DNA of 64,000 nt, from assembly GCA_003577305.1 (NCBI GenBank), contig QEVL01000007.1, positions 62,001 to 126,000 of the forward strand, written 5' to 3'. The notes below the pieces were generated by a model. That model ran no database searches. It was given only the letters and a program-made list of their open reading frames with translations, and was not told the origin of the DNA. Shown one piece after another: positions 36,235-45,552 of the stretch. Source of the stretch: Burkholderiales bacterium. Lineage in GTDB: Bacteria > Pseudomonadota > Gammaproteobacteria > Burkholderiales > Burkholderiaceae_E. The translations under genes were made by a program, and so were the position numbers. Each line of letters opens with the position of its first letter. The stretch's first letter is position 1.

Positions 36235-38193
36235 TCATGCCACCTGCTCGACGAGCGCATCCTCGCCGCCGTCCAGCGGCTCGTCCGCACCGGGCGCGGC
36301 GCCGAAGTCGACGAAGCGCGCCTCGACCGAGAGATCGACCTCGTCGATGGCGAGCAGGTCGACCACGAGGCGGCGCCCGGGTGCGATCTCCGGCGCGCCG
36401 GGCAGCCTGAAGTAGAGCGGCGCGCCGGCAAGCCGCACCAGGTCGTCGCGCACCGCGACCGCCTCGACGCGGCGCAGGCCCTCCTGCGCCACCCAGCGCA
36501 GGCACCAGTAGCGCTCCATCCGCTGCTGGAACTCGAGATAGGCGCCGTAGCGCGCCTCGAACGCGCTGATCACCGAGAACAGTCCGGCGTCGTTCCGGCC
36601 GAATGGCGGCTTCTCGCCGGCGAGCACCGCCAGCAGCTGCCGCTGGTTGACGAGGTCGGCGTAGCGGCGCAGCGGCGAGGTCGTCCACATGTATTGCGGC
36701 ACGCCGAGCCCCTGGTGCGGCAACGGATGCGTGCCGGTCTTCACGCGCCCGGCCTGCTGCGACCGATAGACGGCGGGCACGCCGTGGTCGGCCAGCATCA
36801 GCGCCCACTCGCTGTTGGCGAGGATCATCATCTCGGCGACGATGCGGTCGAGCGGCGCATCGCGGCGGCGCTGCACGATGCGCACGCGCTCGTCGCCGTT
36901 GGCGCGCTCCACGTAGAAGCTGAAGTCCGCCCGCGCGCGCGGCTCGGGCTTGCCGCGCACGCGCTCGCGCTGCGCCGCGAGCGCCAGCGTGAGGCGCCAG
37001 AGCACGCGCAGCGCCTCGCCCTGCGGATGGCCGATCGGCGCATCGCCCCCGAGCGCATCCTCGTCGAGCGCGTTCTCGCCGAATGCGCCGTCGAGCAGGT
37101 CGTGGCGCAGGTTGTCGGCGACGCGGATGCGTTCGGCGCGCGAATGGCGCGAGACGACGCGCTCGCCCTGCGCGTCCAGGTCGACGTAGAGCGACACCAC
37201 CGGCACCTCGCGGCCGGCATCGAGCGAGAACGCGGCGATCACCGGCTCGGGCAGCATCGTCACCTTGTCGCCCGGCATGTAGACCGTCGACATCCGCTCG
37301 CGCGCCAGCGCGTCGAGGCCGTTGCCCGGCGCGATCGCCAGGCCCGGCGCCGCAATGTGCACGCCGACGCGCCAGCGTCCGTCGGCCAGCGGCTGCACCG
37401 ACAGGCAATCGTCGATCTCGGTGGTGGTCGAATCGTCGACCGAGAACGCCTCGGCCTCGGCCAGCGGCAACGCGGCGAGCCGGCCAGTCGCGCCTGCCAG
37501 CGCGTCGGCGCACGCGGCGAAGCCGAAGCCGTGCGGAAAGTACTCGGCAGCGAAGCGCGCAACGTGCAGGCTGCGCGGCGAATCGAAGGCGCCCAGTGCG
37601 AGCAGCAGCCGTTCGGGCGTCTGCCGCGTGAGCGCGAGCGCCCGTTCGAGTGCCTTCCAGGCGAGCGAAGACTTGTCGGGACGTGCAACCAGCCCCGCGG
37701 CCTGCGCGGCGATCTCCGGCGGCAACTCGCCGGCGGCCATCGCCTGCGCCTGCGCCTCGATCGTCTCCTGCTGCTGGCGGCGCCGCTCGAGCGCTGCCAG
37801 CGCCGCCTTGAGCGTCTCGGGCGGCGCGGGGCGGAAGCGGCCACGACCCTTGCGATGGAAGTAGACCGGCGCGCCGTGCAGCTTCAGCAGCAGTGCGGTC
37901 GCCTCGACCGGCGCAGGCGCATGGCCGAAGTAGTCGCGGGCGAGTTCCTCGAAGCCGAACTCCTGCTGCGGGGCGCACTCCCAGACGAAGTCGGCGTCGA
38001 TCTCGTCGGCCAGGGCGCGCGCGGCCGGCAGCAGCGCCTCGGCGGCCGGCGCGTCGAAACGCAGCAGGGTCTGCGCCGACTTGATCTTGACGCGCTTGCC
38101 GCTGGCCAGTTCGATCTGAAGGCTGGCGCCCGCCTCGGACAGGACCGAACCCGCCTTGAACTCGCCGTTGTCGTCGAACAGGAGGTGCTTCAT
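36235..38193 (-). CDS. rnb: RNase II/RNB-domain ribonuclease
   Basis: A 652-residue exoribonuclease of the RNase II family. The RNB core begins with the metal site in DDSTTTEIDDCLSV near residue 253, followed by VGVHIAAPG and later TSPLRRYADLVNQRQL near 510, and a C-terminal S1-like beta region. The N-terminal part (KHLLFDDNGEFKAGSVLSEAGASLQIEL) is the form common in betaproteobacteria. ATG 38193 is the only sensible start. It precedes tonB by 25 bases with GAGGCG between. Confidence 0.92.
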   Translation of the reverse strand: MKHLLFDDNGEFKAGSVLSEAGASLQIELASGKRVKIKSAQTLLRFDAPAAEALLPAARALADEIDADFVWECAPQQEFGFEELARDYFGHAPAPVEATALLLKLHGAPVYFHRKGRGRFRPAPPETLKAALAALERRRQQQETIEAQAQAMAAGELPPEIAAQAAGLVARPDKSSLAWKALERALALTRQTPERLLLALGAFDSPRSLHVARFAAEYFPHGFGFAACADALAGATGRLAALPLAEAEAFSVDDSTTTEIDDCLSVQPLADGRWRVGVHIAAPGLAIAPGNGLDALARERMSTVYMPGDKVTMLPEPVIAAFSLDAGREVPVVSLYVDLDAQGERVVSRHSRAERIRVADNLRHDLLDGAFGENALDEDALGGDAPIGHPQGEALRVLWRLTLALAAQRERVRGKPEPRARADFSFYVERANGDERVRIVQRRRDAPLDRIVAEMMILANSEWALMLADHGVPAVYRSQQAGRVKTGTHPLPHQGLGVPQYMWTTSPLRRYADLVNQRQLLAVLAGEKPPFGRNDAGLFSVISAFEARYGAYLEFQQRMERYWCLRWVAQEGLRRVEAVAVRDDLVRLAGAPLYFRLPGAPEIAPGRRLVVDLLAIDEVDLSVEARFVDFGAAPGADEPLDGGEDALVEQVA

Positions 38194-38264
38194 CAGACGG
38201 TCGATTATAGAGGCGCGCCGCGCGCCGCCCGGGGCGTTCGTCGCCGGGCGGCGGCCGACCGGCC

Positions 38265-39005
38265 CTACAGGCTGATCCCGCCCGATACCTCGATCACTGC
38301 GCCGTTGATGTAGGAGGCTTCGTCCGAAGCAAGGAAGGCGTAGACGTTGGCGATCTCGTCGGGCTGCCCGAGCCGGCCCAGCGGCACCTTCTCGACCATT
38401 TTCTGCATCACGGCCGGAGGTATCGAGTCGAGGATCGGGGTGACGACGAAGCCGGGACAGACGGCGATCGCGCGCACCCCCTTCGGGCCCAGTTCGCGCG
38501 CCCAGGTCCTGGTGAAACCGATCAGCCCGGCCTTGGTCGCCGCGTAGTTCGTCTGCCCGAAGTTGCCATACAGGCCGACCACCGACGAAGCGTTCAGGAT
38601 CACGCCCGAACCCTGCGCGATCATCGTGTCGGCAACCGCCTGCGTGCACAGGAAGACGCCCTTCAGGTTCACCTCGATCACGCGGTCGAACTGCTCGGCG
38701 CTCATTTTCACGAGCCTGGCGTCCTGCGTGATGCCGGCGTTGTTCAGCAGGCAATCGATGCGTCCCCAGGCCGCCTTCACCGCGGCGACCATCGCCGTCA
38801 CGCTGGACGCGTCGGTCACGTCGAGCTGCACGCCCAGGGCCTCGGCGCCGGTGGCGGCGAGCGCCGCGCGGGCAGCCTCGACGCGTCCGGCGTCCAGGTC
38901 GGCGATCACCACCCGTGCGCCCTCGCGCGCGAACTTGTGCGCGCTCGCCATTCCGATCCCGCCGGTCGCGCCGGTGATGATCGCCACCTTGTCCTTCAGT
39001 CTCAT
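38265..39005 (-). CDS. Short-chain dehydrogenase/reductase, FabG-like
   Basis: A 246-residue classical SDR with the NAD(P) loop TGATGGIG (11-18), NNAG (88-91) and the active-site Ser 140/141, Tyr 154 and Lys 158. [17 protein letters not shown] is typical of 3-oxoacyl-ACP or acetoacetyl-CoA reductases. GGAG precedes ATG 39005. It sits between yqiA and rnb, where related genomes usually have no gene, and could act in fatty-acid, PHB or alicyclic acid metabolism (a BadH-type partner for badI is a speculative option). Confidence 0.85.
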   Translation of the reverse strand: MRLKDKVAIITGATGGIGMASAHKFAREGARVVIADLDAGRVEAARAALAATGAEALGVQLDVTDASSVTAMVAAVKAAWGRIDCLLNNAGITQDARLVKMSAEQFDRVIEVNLKGVFLCTQAVADTMIAQGSGVILNASSVVGLYGNFGQTNYAATKAGLIGFTRTWARELGPKGVRAIAVCPGFVVTPILDSIPPAVMQKMVEKVPLGRLGQPDEIANVYAFLASDEASYINGAVIEVSGGISL

Positions 39006-39025
39006 GTCTGCTCCGCTGGGAGGGC

Positions 39026-39634
39026 TCATCGGCCCTGATCGGTTGCGCCGCCGCCCATGCCCGCGAAGGCCAGCACGCGGTCGACGAGTGCCGCGAATTC
39101 CGAGAGCCCGTGATCGCCGCCTTCGAGCAGGATCGTCGGCGCGCCGGAGTACTTCGCGACCATCTCGCGCCAGTCGAGCAGTTCGTCGCCCTTCGCGGCG
39201 ATCAGCAGGTAGCGATCGAGGCGGGTGGGTGCCGCCTCGAGCTGCGCCAGTTCATCGAGATGACGCGGCTCGAACACGAACTCGTCGTCGCTGTGGTACA
39301 TCCGCTGCGTGCCGGTGTGCGCGGCCAGGTCGCGCACCGGAAAGACCGCCGGATTGAGCAGCACCGCGCGGCAGCCGCATCGCTCGGCGAGCGAGGTCGC
39401 GTAGTAGCCGCCCAGCGAGCTGCCGACCAGCGTGTCGGCAGGCCCGGGCGCGATTTCGCGCAGCACCAGCCCGACCGCCGCAGCCGGCGATGCCGGCAGC
39501 TGGGGGCAGGCGAAGCGCGCCCCGAGCCCGAGCGCGGCGAGCCGCGCCGCGAGCAGTCGCGCCTTGAACGACTGCGGCGACGAGCGGAACCCGTGGAGAT
39601 AGACGAGGCGCGGCAGCGGGACACCGGCACGCAT
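39026..39634 (-). CDS. YqiA/YcfP-type alpha/beta-hydrolase esterase
   Basis: The 202-residue protein has [14 protein letters not shown] at 12-25 (oxyanion region), the nucleophile elbow GSSLGGYYA with Ser 73, an Asp in [10 protein letters not shown] and a His in [10 protein letters not shown], completing the triad. YqiA-like esterases act on short-chain acyl esters; the natural substrate is unclear. The start lies one base after the mpl stop codon, so the two are coupled. Confidence 0.85.
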   Translation of the reverse strand: MRAGVPLPRLVYLHGFRSSPQSFKARLLAARLAALGLGARFACPQLPASPAAAVGLVLREIAPGPADTLVGSSLGGYYATSLAERCGCRAVLLNPAVFPVRDLAAHTGTQRMYHSDDEFVFEPRHLDELAQLEAAPTRLDRYLLIAAKGDELLDWREMVAKYSGAPTILLEGGDHGLSEFAALVDRVLAFAGMGGGATDQGR

Positions 39635-39635
39635 C

Positions 39636-40997
39636 TCAGCGCCCCGCCAGCGCGTCGAGCAGGCGCTGGTGGATGCCGCCGAAGCCGCCATTGCTCATCA
39701 CCAGGATCGTGTCGCCCGGGCGCGTCGCCGCGACGATCGCACCGACCAGCCGTTCGAAATCCGGCTCGACCACCGCCCGCGCGCCGAGCGGCGCCAGCGC
39801 CGCCGCCACGTCCCAGCCCAGCCCGCCGCTGTAGCAGAACACCCGGTCGGCCACCGCGAGGCTGGCCGGCAGCCGCGCCGCCATGGTGCCGAGCTGCATC
39901 GTGTTCGATCGCGGTTCGAGCACCGCGAGGATGCGCGCCGAGGCGCCCAGTCGTTCGCGCAGGCCGGCCAGCGTGGTGGCGATCGCGGTCGGGTGGTGGG
40001 CGAAGTCGTCGATCACCGCGACTCCGCCCGCCTTGCCCCGCAGTTCGAGCCGCCGGCGCACGCCGCCGAAGCCGGCGAGCGCCTCGATCGCGGCTGCCGG
40101 CTCGACGCCGGCATGCCGGGCCGCCGCGATCGCCGCCAGCGCATTGGCGCGGCTGTGCATGCCCGGCATCGCAAGGCTGCAGCGACCCAGAGACCGCTCG
40201 CCGAAACGCACGCCGAACGAGGTCGCATGCGGCTGCTCTTCGACGGCATCGAGCGACCAGCCCCGTGGCGACAGGAAATCCTCACGCTCGCTCCACAGTC
40301 CGCGCGCCAGCACGCGGGCCAGCGCGGGTTCGGCCGCATTGACCACGACCCTGCCGTTGCGCGGCACGGTGCGTATCAAGTGGTGGAATTGCGTCTCGAT
40401 CGCGGCGAGATCGGCGAAGATGTCGGCGTGATCGAACTCGAGGTTGTTCAGCACCGCGGTGCGCGGCCGGTAGTGGACGAATTTCGAGCGCTTGTCGAAG
40501 AATGCGGTGTCGTACTCGTCGGCCTCGATCACGAACAGTTCGCTGTCGCCCAGGCGCGCCGACACCGGGAAGTTCACCGGCACGCCGCCGATCAGGAACC
40601 CCGGTTGTCGCCCGGCCGCTTCGAGAATCCAGGCAAGCATCGACGCAGTGGTCGTCTTGCCGTGGGTTCCGGCGATTGCAAGCACCCACTTTCCGCGCAA
40701 CACCTGCTCGGCAAGCCACTGAGGGCCGGAAATGTAGGGTTCACGCGCATCGAGGATCGCCTCGATCAGCGGGTTGCCGCGCGAGACCACGTTGCCCACC
40801 ACCCAGAGATCGGGGCGGATCGACAGTTGCGACGCATCGAAGCCTTCGATCAGCTCGATGCCGAGCGCGCGCAGCTGCTCGCTCATCGGCGGATAGACGT
40901 TCGCGTCGCAGCCGGTCACGCGGTGTCCGGCCTGCGTGGCGATCGCCGCGATGCCGCCCATGAACGTGCCGCAGATGCCGAGGATGTGAATATGCAT
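39636..40997 (-). CDS. mpl: UDP-N-acetylmuramate:L-Ala-gamma-D-Glu-meso-DAP ligase
   Basis: Mpl (453 residues) reattaches recycled murein tripeptide to UDP-MurNAc. The Mur ligase P-loop AGTHGKTTTASML is near residue 114; HIHILGICGTFMGG at the N-terminus and VIEADEYDTAFFDKRSKF near 173 are Mpl-specific. It opens the leftward run and is divergent from the gene at 41033. With ampD at 50379 it makes two steps of peptidoglycan recycling in the window. Confidence 0.95.
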   Translation of the reverse strand: MHIHILGICGTFMGGIAAIATQAGHRVTGCDANVYPPMSEQLRALGIELIEGFDASQLSIRPDLWVVGNVVSRGNPLIEAILDAREPYISGPQWLAEQVLRGKWVLAIAGTHGKTTTASMLAWILEAAGRQPGFLIGGVPVNFPVSARLGDSELFVIEADEYDTAFFDKRSKFVHYRPRTAVLNNLEFDHADIFADLAAIETQFHHLIRTVPRNGRVVVNAAEPALARVLARGLWSEREDFLSPRGWSLDAVEEQPHATSFGVRFGERSLGRCSLAMPGMHSRANALAAIAAARHAGVEPAAAIEALAGFGGVRRRLELRGKAGGVAVIDDFAHHPTAIATTLAGLRERLGASARILAVLEPRSNTMQLGTMAARLPASLAVADRVFCYSGGLGWDVAAALAPLGARAVVEPDFERLVGAIVAATRPGDTILVMSNGGFGGIHQRLLDALAGR

Positions 40998-41021
40998 CGG
41001 AGCGATAATGGCGAGCCACGG

Positions 41022-41027
41022 ATTCTA
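41022..41027 (-). promoter_or_regulatory. -10-like box upstream of mpl
   Basis: The minus strand reads TAGAAT (41027-41022), 25 bases before the mpl start, in a 35-bp divergent gap. No good -35. On the plus strand GATAAT (41004-41009) could serve the opposite gene. Confidence 0.3.
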
Positions 41028-41032
41028 CAGAC

Positions 41033-41620
41033 ATGCACGAAGCGTCCGATTCCCTGCGGCTCGAGCTCGCCGCCGCCGCCGCCCGGCTGATCGCCGACTC
41101 CGGCCTCGACTACGTCGCCGCCAGGAAGAAGGCGCTGCGCCAGGTGCTCGGCGACCGCCAGGCGCCCAAGGGGGCGATCCCGGACAACGACGAGATCGAC
41201 GCCGCGCTGCGCGAGCACCTCGATCTGTTCGACGCCGACCACGCGCAGCGCGTCGCGCGCCGGCGCCAGACCGCCGCGGCGCTGATGCAGCGGCTGAAGG
41301 CGTTCCACCCGTATCTCACCGGAGCGGTCTGGAAAGGCATCGTCACCGAGCACGCGCCGATCCACCTGCAGCTGTTTCACGACAATCCGAAGGACGTCGA
41401 GATCGAACTGCTCAACGAGGGCGTCGACTTCGAAGTGTCGACGGTGCCGCACTTTCGCAGCGGCGCCGAGGTCGAGGCGATCGGCTTCTATCTCGACGAC
41501 GCGCCGGTGCTGCTGTCGCTGTACGGGCACGACGACCTGCGCGGGGCGCTGCGCGGCGGACCGGCCGGCGCGGAACGCGGCGACCGCAAGGCGCTGCTCG
41601 ATCGGCTCGCGCAGGCATGA
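41033..41620 (+). CDS. Conserved hypothetical protein next to mpl
   Basis: A soluble 195-residue protein with no signal peptide or membrane segment. Its N-terminal helix LAAAAARLIADSGLDYVAARKKALRQVLG (positions 11-39) and the DNDEIDAALREHLDLFD stretch suggest a helical domain, followed by a beta-rich half (IHLQLFHDNPKDVEIELLNEGVDFEV) ending in a charged tail. I do not recognise a catalytic motif. It overlaps tlpA by four bases, so it is probably expressed with it. Confidence 0.75.
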   Translation: MHEASDSLRLELAAAAARLIADSGLDYVAARKKALRQVLGDRQAPKGAIPDNDEIDAALREHLDLFDADHAQRVARRRQTAAALMQRLKAFHPYLTGAVWKGIVTEHAPIHLQLFHDNPKDVEIELLNEGVDFEVSTVPHFRSGAEVEAIGFYLDDAPVLLSLYGHDDLRGALRGGPAGAERGDRKALLDRLAQA

Positions 41621-42144
41621 ACCGGCGGGGCTGGCTCGCACTCGGCGCGCTCGCGCTCGGCTTCGGCGGCTTCGGCGCCTGGGTGGCCTCGCGCCGCTAC
41701 GCGATCGGTGATGCCGACGGCGAGGCGATCGAACTGCTCTACGGGCTCACGCTGCCCGATGCCCAGGGCCGGCCGGTCGCGCTGGCCACGCTGCGCCGCC
41801 AGCCCGTCGTGGTGAACTTCTGGGCCACCTGGTGCCCGCCGTGCGTCGAGGAAATGCCGGAGTTGTCGGAGATCGGCAACGAGTTTCGCGGCCGCGGACT
41901 GCGGGTGATCGGCATCGGCATCGATTCCGCGTCGAACATCGGGCAATTTTCTCTGAAGACGCCGATGGGGTATCCTCTGCTCGTTGCCGGCAACAGCGGC
42001 CTGGAACTGGTGCGCCGGCTGGGCAATACTGCGGGCGCCCTTCCCTTCACCGTCGTGGTGGCCCGCGACGGCAGCGTCGCATGGCGAACGCTGGGGCGCT
42101 TCAAGACCGCCGACCTCCGGGAAGCCATCCTGCGCGTGCTCTGA
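41617..42144 (+). CDS. TlpA-like thiol-disulfide oxidoreductase
   Basis: A 175-residue thioredoxin-fold protein anchored by an N-terminal helix (5-24), with the active site WCPPC (Cys 73 and Cys 76) in FWATWCPPCVEEMPEL and the cis-Pro loop AGALPFTVVV. It faces the periplasm and reduces disulfides, for example in cytochrome c maturation or outer-membrane protein quality control. It is coupled to the upstream gene by ATGA and ends 101 bp before aroQ. Confidence 0.9.
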   Translation: MNRRGWLALGALALGFGGFGAWVASRRYAIGDADGEAIELLYGLTLPDAQGRPVALATLRRQPVVVNFWATWCPPCVEEMPELSEIGNEFRGRGLRVIGIGIDSASNIGQFSLKTPMGYPLLVAGNSGLELVRRLGNTAGALPFTVVVARDGSVAWRTLGRFKTADLREAILRVL

Positions 42145-42193
42145 GGCAGCGCCCCGCACCAAGAAAAATCTGGCGTTCTCCGCTTAACAGGCG

Positions 42194-42234
42194 TATAAAG
42201 GCGCACAATTTCGCCTAAGTTCGCCTAATTCGCC
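42194..42234 (+). promoter_or_regulatory. AT-rich promoter/operator region with three TTCGCC repeats before aroQ
   Basis: TATAAA (42194-42199) is a -10 candidate without a clear -35. It is followed by TTCGCCTAA at 42210-42218, TTCGCCTAA at 42220-42228 and TTCGCC at 42229-42234, spaced 10 and 9 bp, which is one helical turn. The region is markedly richer in A/T than its surroundings and starts the aroQ-accB-accC run. Confidence 0.45.
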
Positions 42235-42245
42235 AGAACCTTGCA

Positions 42246-42731
42246 ATGTCGAAACTGCTCTGGGTCATCCACGGCCCGAACCTGAACCTGCTCGGCGCAC
42301 GCGAGCCTGCGGTCTACGGCACGACCACGCTGAAGCAGATCGACGCGAGCCTCGCCGCAATCGCCAGGGCGGCGGGCTGCCGGCTGGAGAGTTTCCAGTC
42401 GAATCACGAGGGCGCGCTCGTCGACCGGATCCAGTCGGCGCAGGCCGCGAAAGTCGATTTCATCGTGATCAACCCGGCCGCATTCACCCACACCAGCGTG
42501 GCGCTGCGCGATGCGCTGGCAGCGACGGCAGTGCCGTTCATCGAGGTGCACCTGTCGAACATCCACCGCCGTGAACCGTTCCGGCATCACTCGTACCTGT
42601 CCGACCTGGCTGCCGGCGTGATCGTCGGCCTGGGTGCGACCGGTTATCGCCTCGCCGTGCAGGCCGCCATCGAGTCGCTTGCCAGCGACCCGGGCGCCTC
42701 GGCCAGCGGGCGCTCCCCGAAGGAAGCCTGA
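42246..42731 (+). CDS. aroQ: Type II 3-dehydroquinate dehydratase
   Basis: The 161-residue dodecameric enzyme dehydrates 3-dehydroquinate to 3-dehydroshikimate. Signature parts: [19 protein letters not shown] (8-26, with the catalytic Tyr 25), [14 protein letters not shown] (57-70), [17 protein letters not shown] near 78 and [17 protein letters not shown] near 99. It lies directly upstream of accB, a conserved betaproteobacterial order. ATG 42246 has no obvious ribosome site. Confidence 0.96.
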   Translation: MSKLLWVIHGPNLNLLGAREPAVYGTTTLKQIDASLAAIARAAGCRLESFQSNHEGALVDRIQSAQAAKVDFIVINPAAFTHTSVALRDALAATAVPFIEVHLSNIHRREPFRHHSYLSDLAAGVIVGLGATGYRLAVQAAIESLASDPGASASGRSPKEA

Positions 42732-42736
42732 TCGCC

Positions 42737-43204
<468 letters not shown>

Positions 43205-43205
43205 C

Positions 43206-44555
43206 ATGTTCGAGAAGCTGCTGATCGCCAACCGGGGCGAGATCGCGCTGCGCATCCAGCGGGCCTGCCGCGAACTCGGCATCAAGACCGTGGTCGTGCA
43301 CTCCCAGGCCGACACCGAGGCCAAGTACGTGAAACTGGCCGACGAGTCGGTGTGCATCGGTCCGCCGTCGTCGCGCGACAGCTACCTGAACGTACCGGCG
43401 ATCATCAGCGCGGCCGAGGTGAGCGACGCCGAGGCGATCCACCCCGGCTACGGCTTCCTGGCCGAGAACGCCGACTTCGCCGAGCGCGTCGAGAAGAGCG
43501 GCTTCGTCTTCATCGGTCCGCGCCCGGAGTCGATCCGCCTGATGGGCGACAAGGTCTCGGCCAAGGACGCGATGATCAAGGCGGGCGTGCCGGTGGTGCC
43601 GGGCTCCGAGGGGGCGCTGCCGGAAGACCCGAAGGAAGTGCTGCGCGTGGCGCGCAGCGTCGGCTATCCGGTGATCGTCAAGGCGGCCGGCGGCGGCGGC
43701 GGGCGCGGCATGCGCGTGGTGCACACCGAGGCTGCGCTGCTCAACGCGGTGACGATGACGCGCACCGAGGCGCAGGCCGCGTTCAACAACCCGACGGTCT
43801 ATCTCGAGAAGTTCCTCGAGAACCCGCGCCACATCGAGATCCAGGTGCTCGCCGACGAGTACCGCAACGCGGTCTACCTGGGCGAACGCGATTGCTCGAT
43901 GCAACGCCGCCACCAGAAGATCATCGAGGAAGGACCGGCTCCCGGCATCGCACGGCGCCTGCTCGACCGCATCGGAAGCCGGTGCGCCGAGGCGTGCCGC
44001 AAGATCGGCTACCGCGGCGCGGGCACCTTCGAATTCCTGTTCGAAAACGGCGAGTTCTACTTCATCGAGATGAACACGCGGGTGCAGGTGGAGCACCCGG
44101 TCACCGAGCTGATCACCGGCATCGACATCGTCCAGGAACAGATCCGCATCGCCGCGGGCGAGAAGCTGCGCTTTCGCCAGCGCGACATCACGATCAGGGG
44201 CCACGCGATCGAGTGCCGCATCAACGCCGAGGATCCCTGGAAGTTCACCCCTTCGCCCGGGCGGATCACCGCCTGGCACCCGCCCGGCGGCCCGGGGATC
44301 CGCGTCGACTCGCACGTCTACACGAACTACGTCGTGCCGCCGAACTACGATTCCATGATCGCCAAGGTCCTCGCCTACGGCGACACGCGCGAGCAGGCGA
44401 TCCGCCGCATGCGCATCGCGCTCTCCGAGATGGCGGTCGACGGCATCCAGACGAACCTTGCGCTGCATCGCGAACTGCTGGCCGATGCGCACTTCGTCAC
44501 CGGCGGCACCTCGATCCACTACCTCGAGCGCAAGCTCGCGCTGCGCGGCGCCTGA
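43206..44555 (+). CDS. accC: Biotin carboxylase subunit of acetyl-CoA carboxylase
   Basis: AccC (449 residues, same as E. coli) carboxylates biotin on AccB using ATP and bicarbonate. It has [12 protein letters not shown] at the N-terminus, the ATP-grasp glycine loop [12 protein letters not shown] near 159-170, the [12 protein letters not shown] stretch near 230 and the [14 protein letters not shown] motif near 288. It forms a tight operon with accB and is followed 25 bases later by prmA. Confidence 0.98.
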   Translation: MFEKLLIANRGEIALRIQRACRELGIKTVVVHSQADTEAKYVKLADESVCIGPPSSRDSYLNVPAIISAAEVSDAEAIHPGYGFLAENADFAERVEKSGFVFIGPRPESIRLMGDKVSAKDAMIKAGVPVVPGSEGALPEDPKEVLRVARSVGYPVIVKAAGGGGGRGMRVVHTEAALLNAVTMTRTEAQAAFNNPTVYLEKFLENPRHIEIQVLADEYRNAVYLGERDCSMQRRHQKIIEEGPAPGIARRLLDRIGSRCAEACRKIGYRGAGTFEFLFENGEFYFIEMNTRVQVEHPVTELITGIDIVQEQIRIAAGEKLRFRQRDITIRGHAIECRINAEDPWKFTPSPGRITAWHPPGGPGIRVDSHVYTNYVVPPNYDSMIAKVLAYGDTREQAIRRMRIALSEMAVDGIQTNLALHRELLADAHFVTGGTSIHYLERKLALRGA

Positions 44556-44580
44556 GCCGCGGCGCAAGGCGAGGTTCCCG

Positions 44581-45498
44581 ATGTGGTCGGAGGTCGTCTT
44601 CGTCGTCGAACGCGACGCGGTCGACGCCTGGTCCGACGCACTGCTCGAGGCCGGCGCCGCCTCGGTGCAGGCCGAAGACGCGGACGCCGACTCGGGCGAC
44701 GAGACGCCGCTGTTCGGCGAGCCGGGCGAGCCGGCTCCGGCGAGCGGGTGGCAACGCACGCGACTGTCCGCGCTGGTGGCGGCGAGCGCCGATGTGCCGG
44801 CGCTGCTGGCACGCGCGGCGGCCATCGGCGCGCGCCAGGCACCGGCCGGCTTCGAACTGCGCGAAGTGCCCGACCAGGACTGGGTGCAGGCCACGCAGTC
44901 GCAATTCGCGCCGATCCCGGTGGGGCGCAGGCTCCGGATCACGCCGTCCTGGCACCTGGCCGGGCACGAGAGCGGCGCGCCACCGCCATTGGTCGAGGGC
45001 CGGCACGCGATCGTGCTCGATCCGGGCCTCGCATTCGGCACCGGCAGCCATCCTACGACGCGGCTCTGCCTCGAATGGCTCGACGAGCACCTGCGCGGTG
45101 GCGAGCGCGTGATCGACTACGGGTGCGGCTCGGGCATTCTCGCGATCGCGGCTGCGCGGCTCGGCGCGGCCAGCGTCTGCGCGATCGACATCGATCCGCA
45201 GGCGCTCGCGAGCGCACGGCGAAACGCGGCGGTCAACGCGGTGTCGCTGGACGTTCGCGCGCCCGGCGATCCGCTCCCCGATGCGGCCGACGTCGTCGTC
45301 GCCAACATACTCGCGAACCCGCTGCGCCTCCTCGCGCCGCTGCTGTCCGCGCTGGTCGCGCCGGGCGGACGGCTGGTGCTCGCCGGGCTGCTCGATCGGC
45401 AGGCCCCGGAAATCGCCGCCTGCTACCCCGAGATCGCGCTGCGGGACTGGCGCTCGCTCGAGGGCTGGACTTGTCTGGCCGGAGCGCGCCGGTCATGA
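44581..45498 (+). CDS. prmA: Ribosomal protein L11 methyltransferase
   Basis: PrmA (305 residues) methylates L11 using S-adenosylmethionine. The N-terminal substrate domain begins MWSEVVFVVERDAVDAWSDAL; the methyltransferase domain has LAFGTGSHPTTRLCLEWL near 151-168, IDYGCGSGILAIAAARLGA near 178-196 and the NPPY-like VVANILANPL near 239. ATG 44581 is preceded by GCGAGG; an ORF extends upstream only as a shadow of accC. Confidence 0.96.
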   Translation: MWSEVVFVVERDAVDAWSDALLEAGAASVQAEDADADSGDETPLFGEPGEPAPASGWQRTRLSALVAASADVPALLARAAAIGARQAPAGFELREVPDQDWVQATQSQFAPIPVGRRLRITPSWHLAGHESGAPPPLVEGRHAIVLDPGLAFGTGSHPTTRLCLEWLDEHLRGGERVIDYGCGSGILAIAAARLGAASVCAIDIDPQALASARRNAAVNAVSLDVRAPGDPLPDAADVVVANILANPLRLLAPLLSALVAPGGRLVLAGLLDRQAPEIAACYPEIALRDWRSLEGWTCLAGARRS

Positions 45499-45552
45499 TC
45501 GGGGCGGCAAGCGCGAACATCGCGCGAACTTCCCGCTGATTCACCGAGTCCG

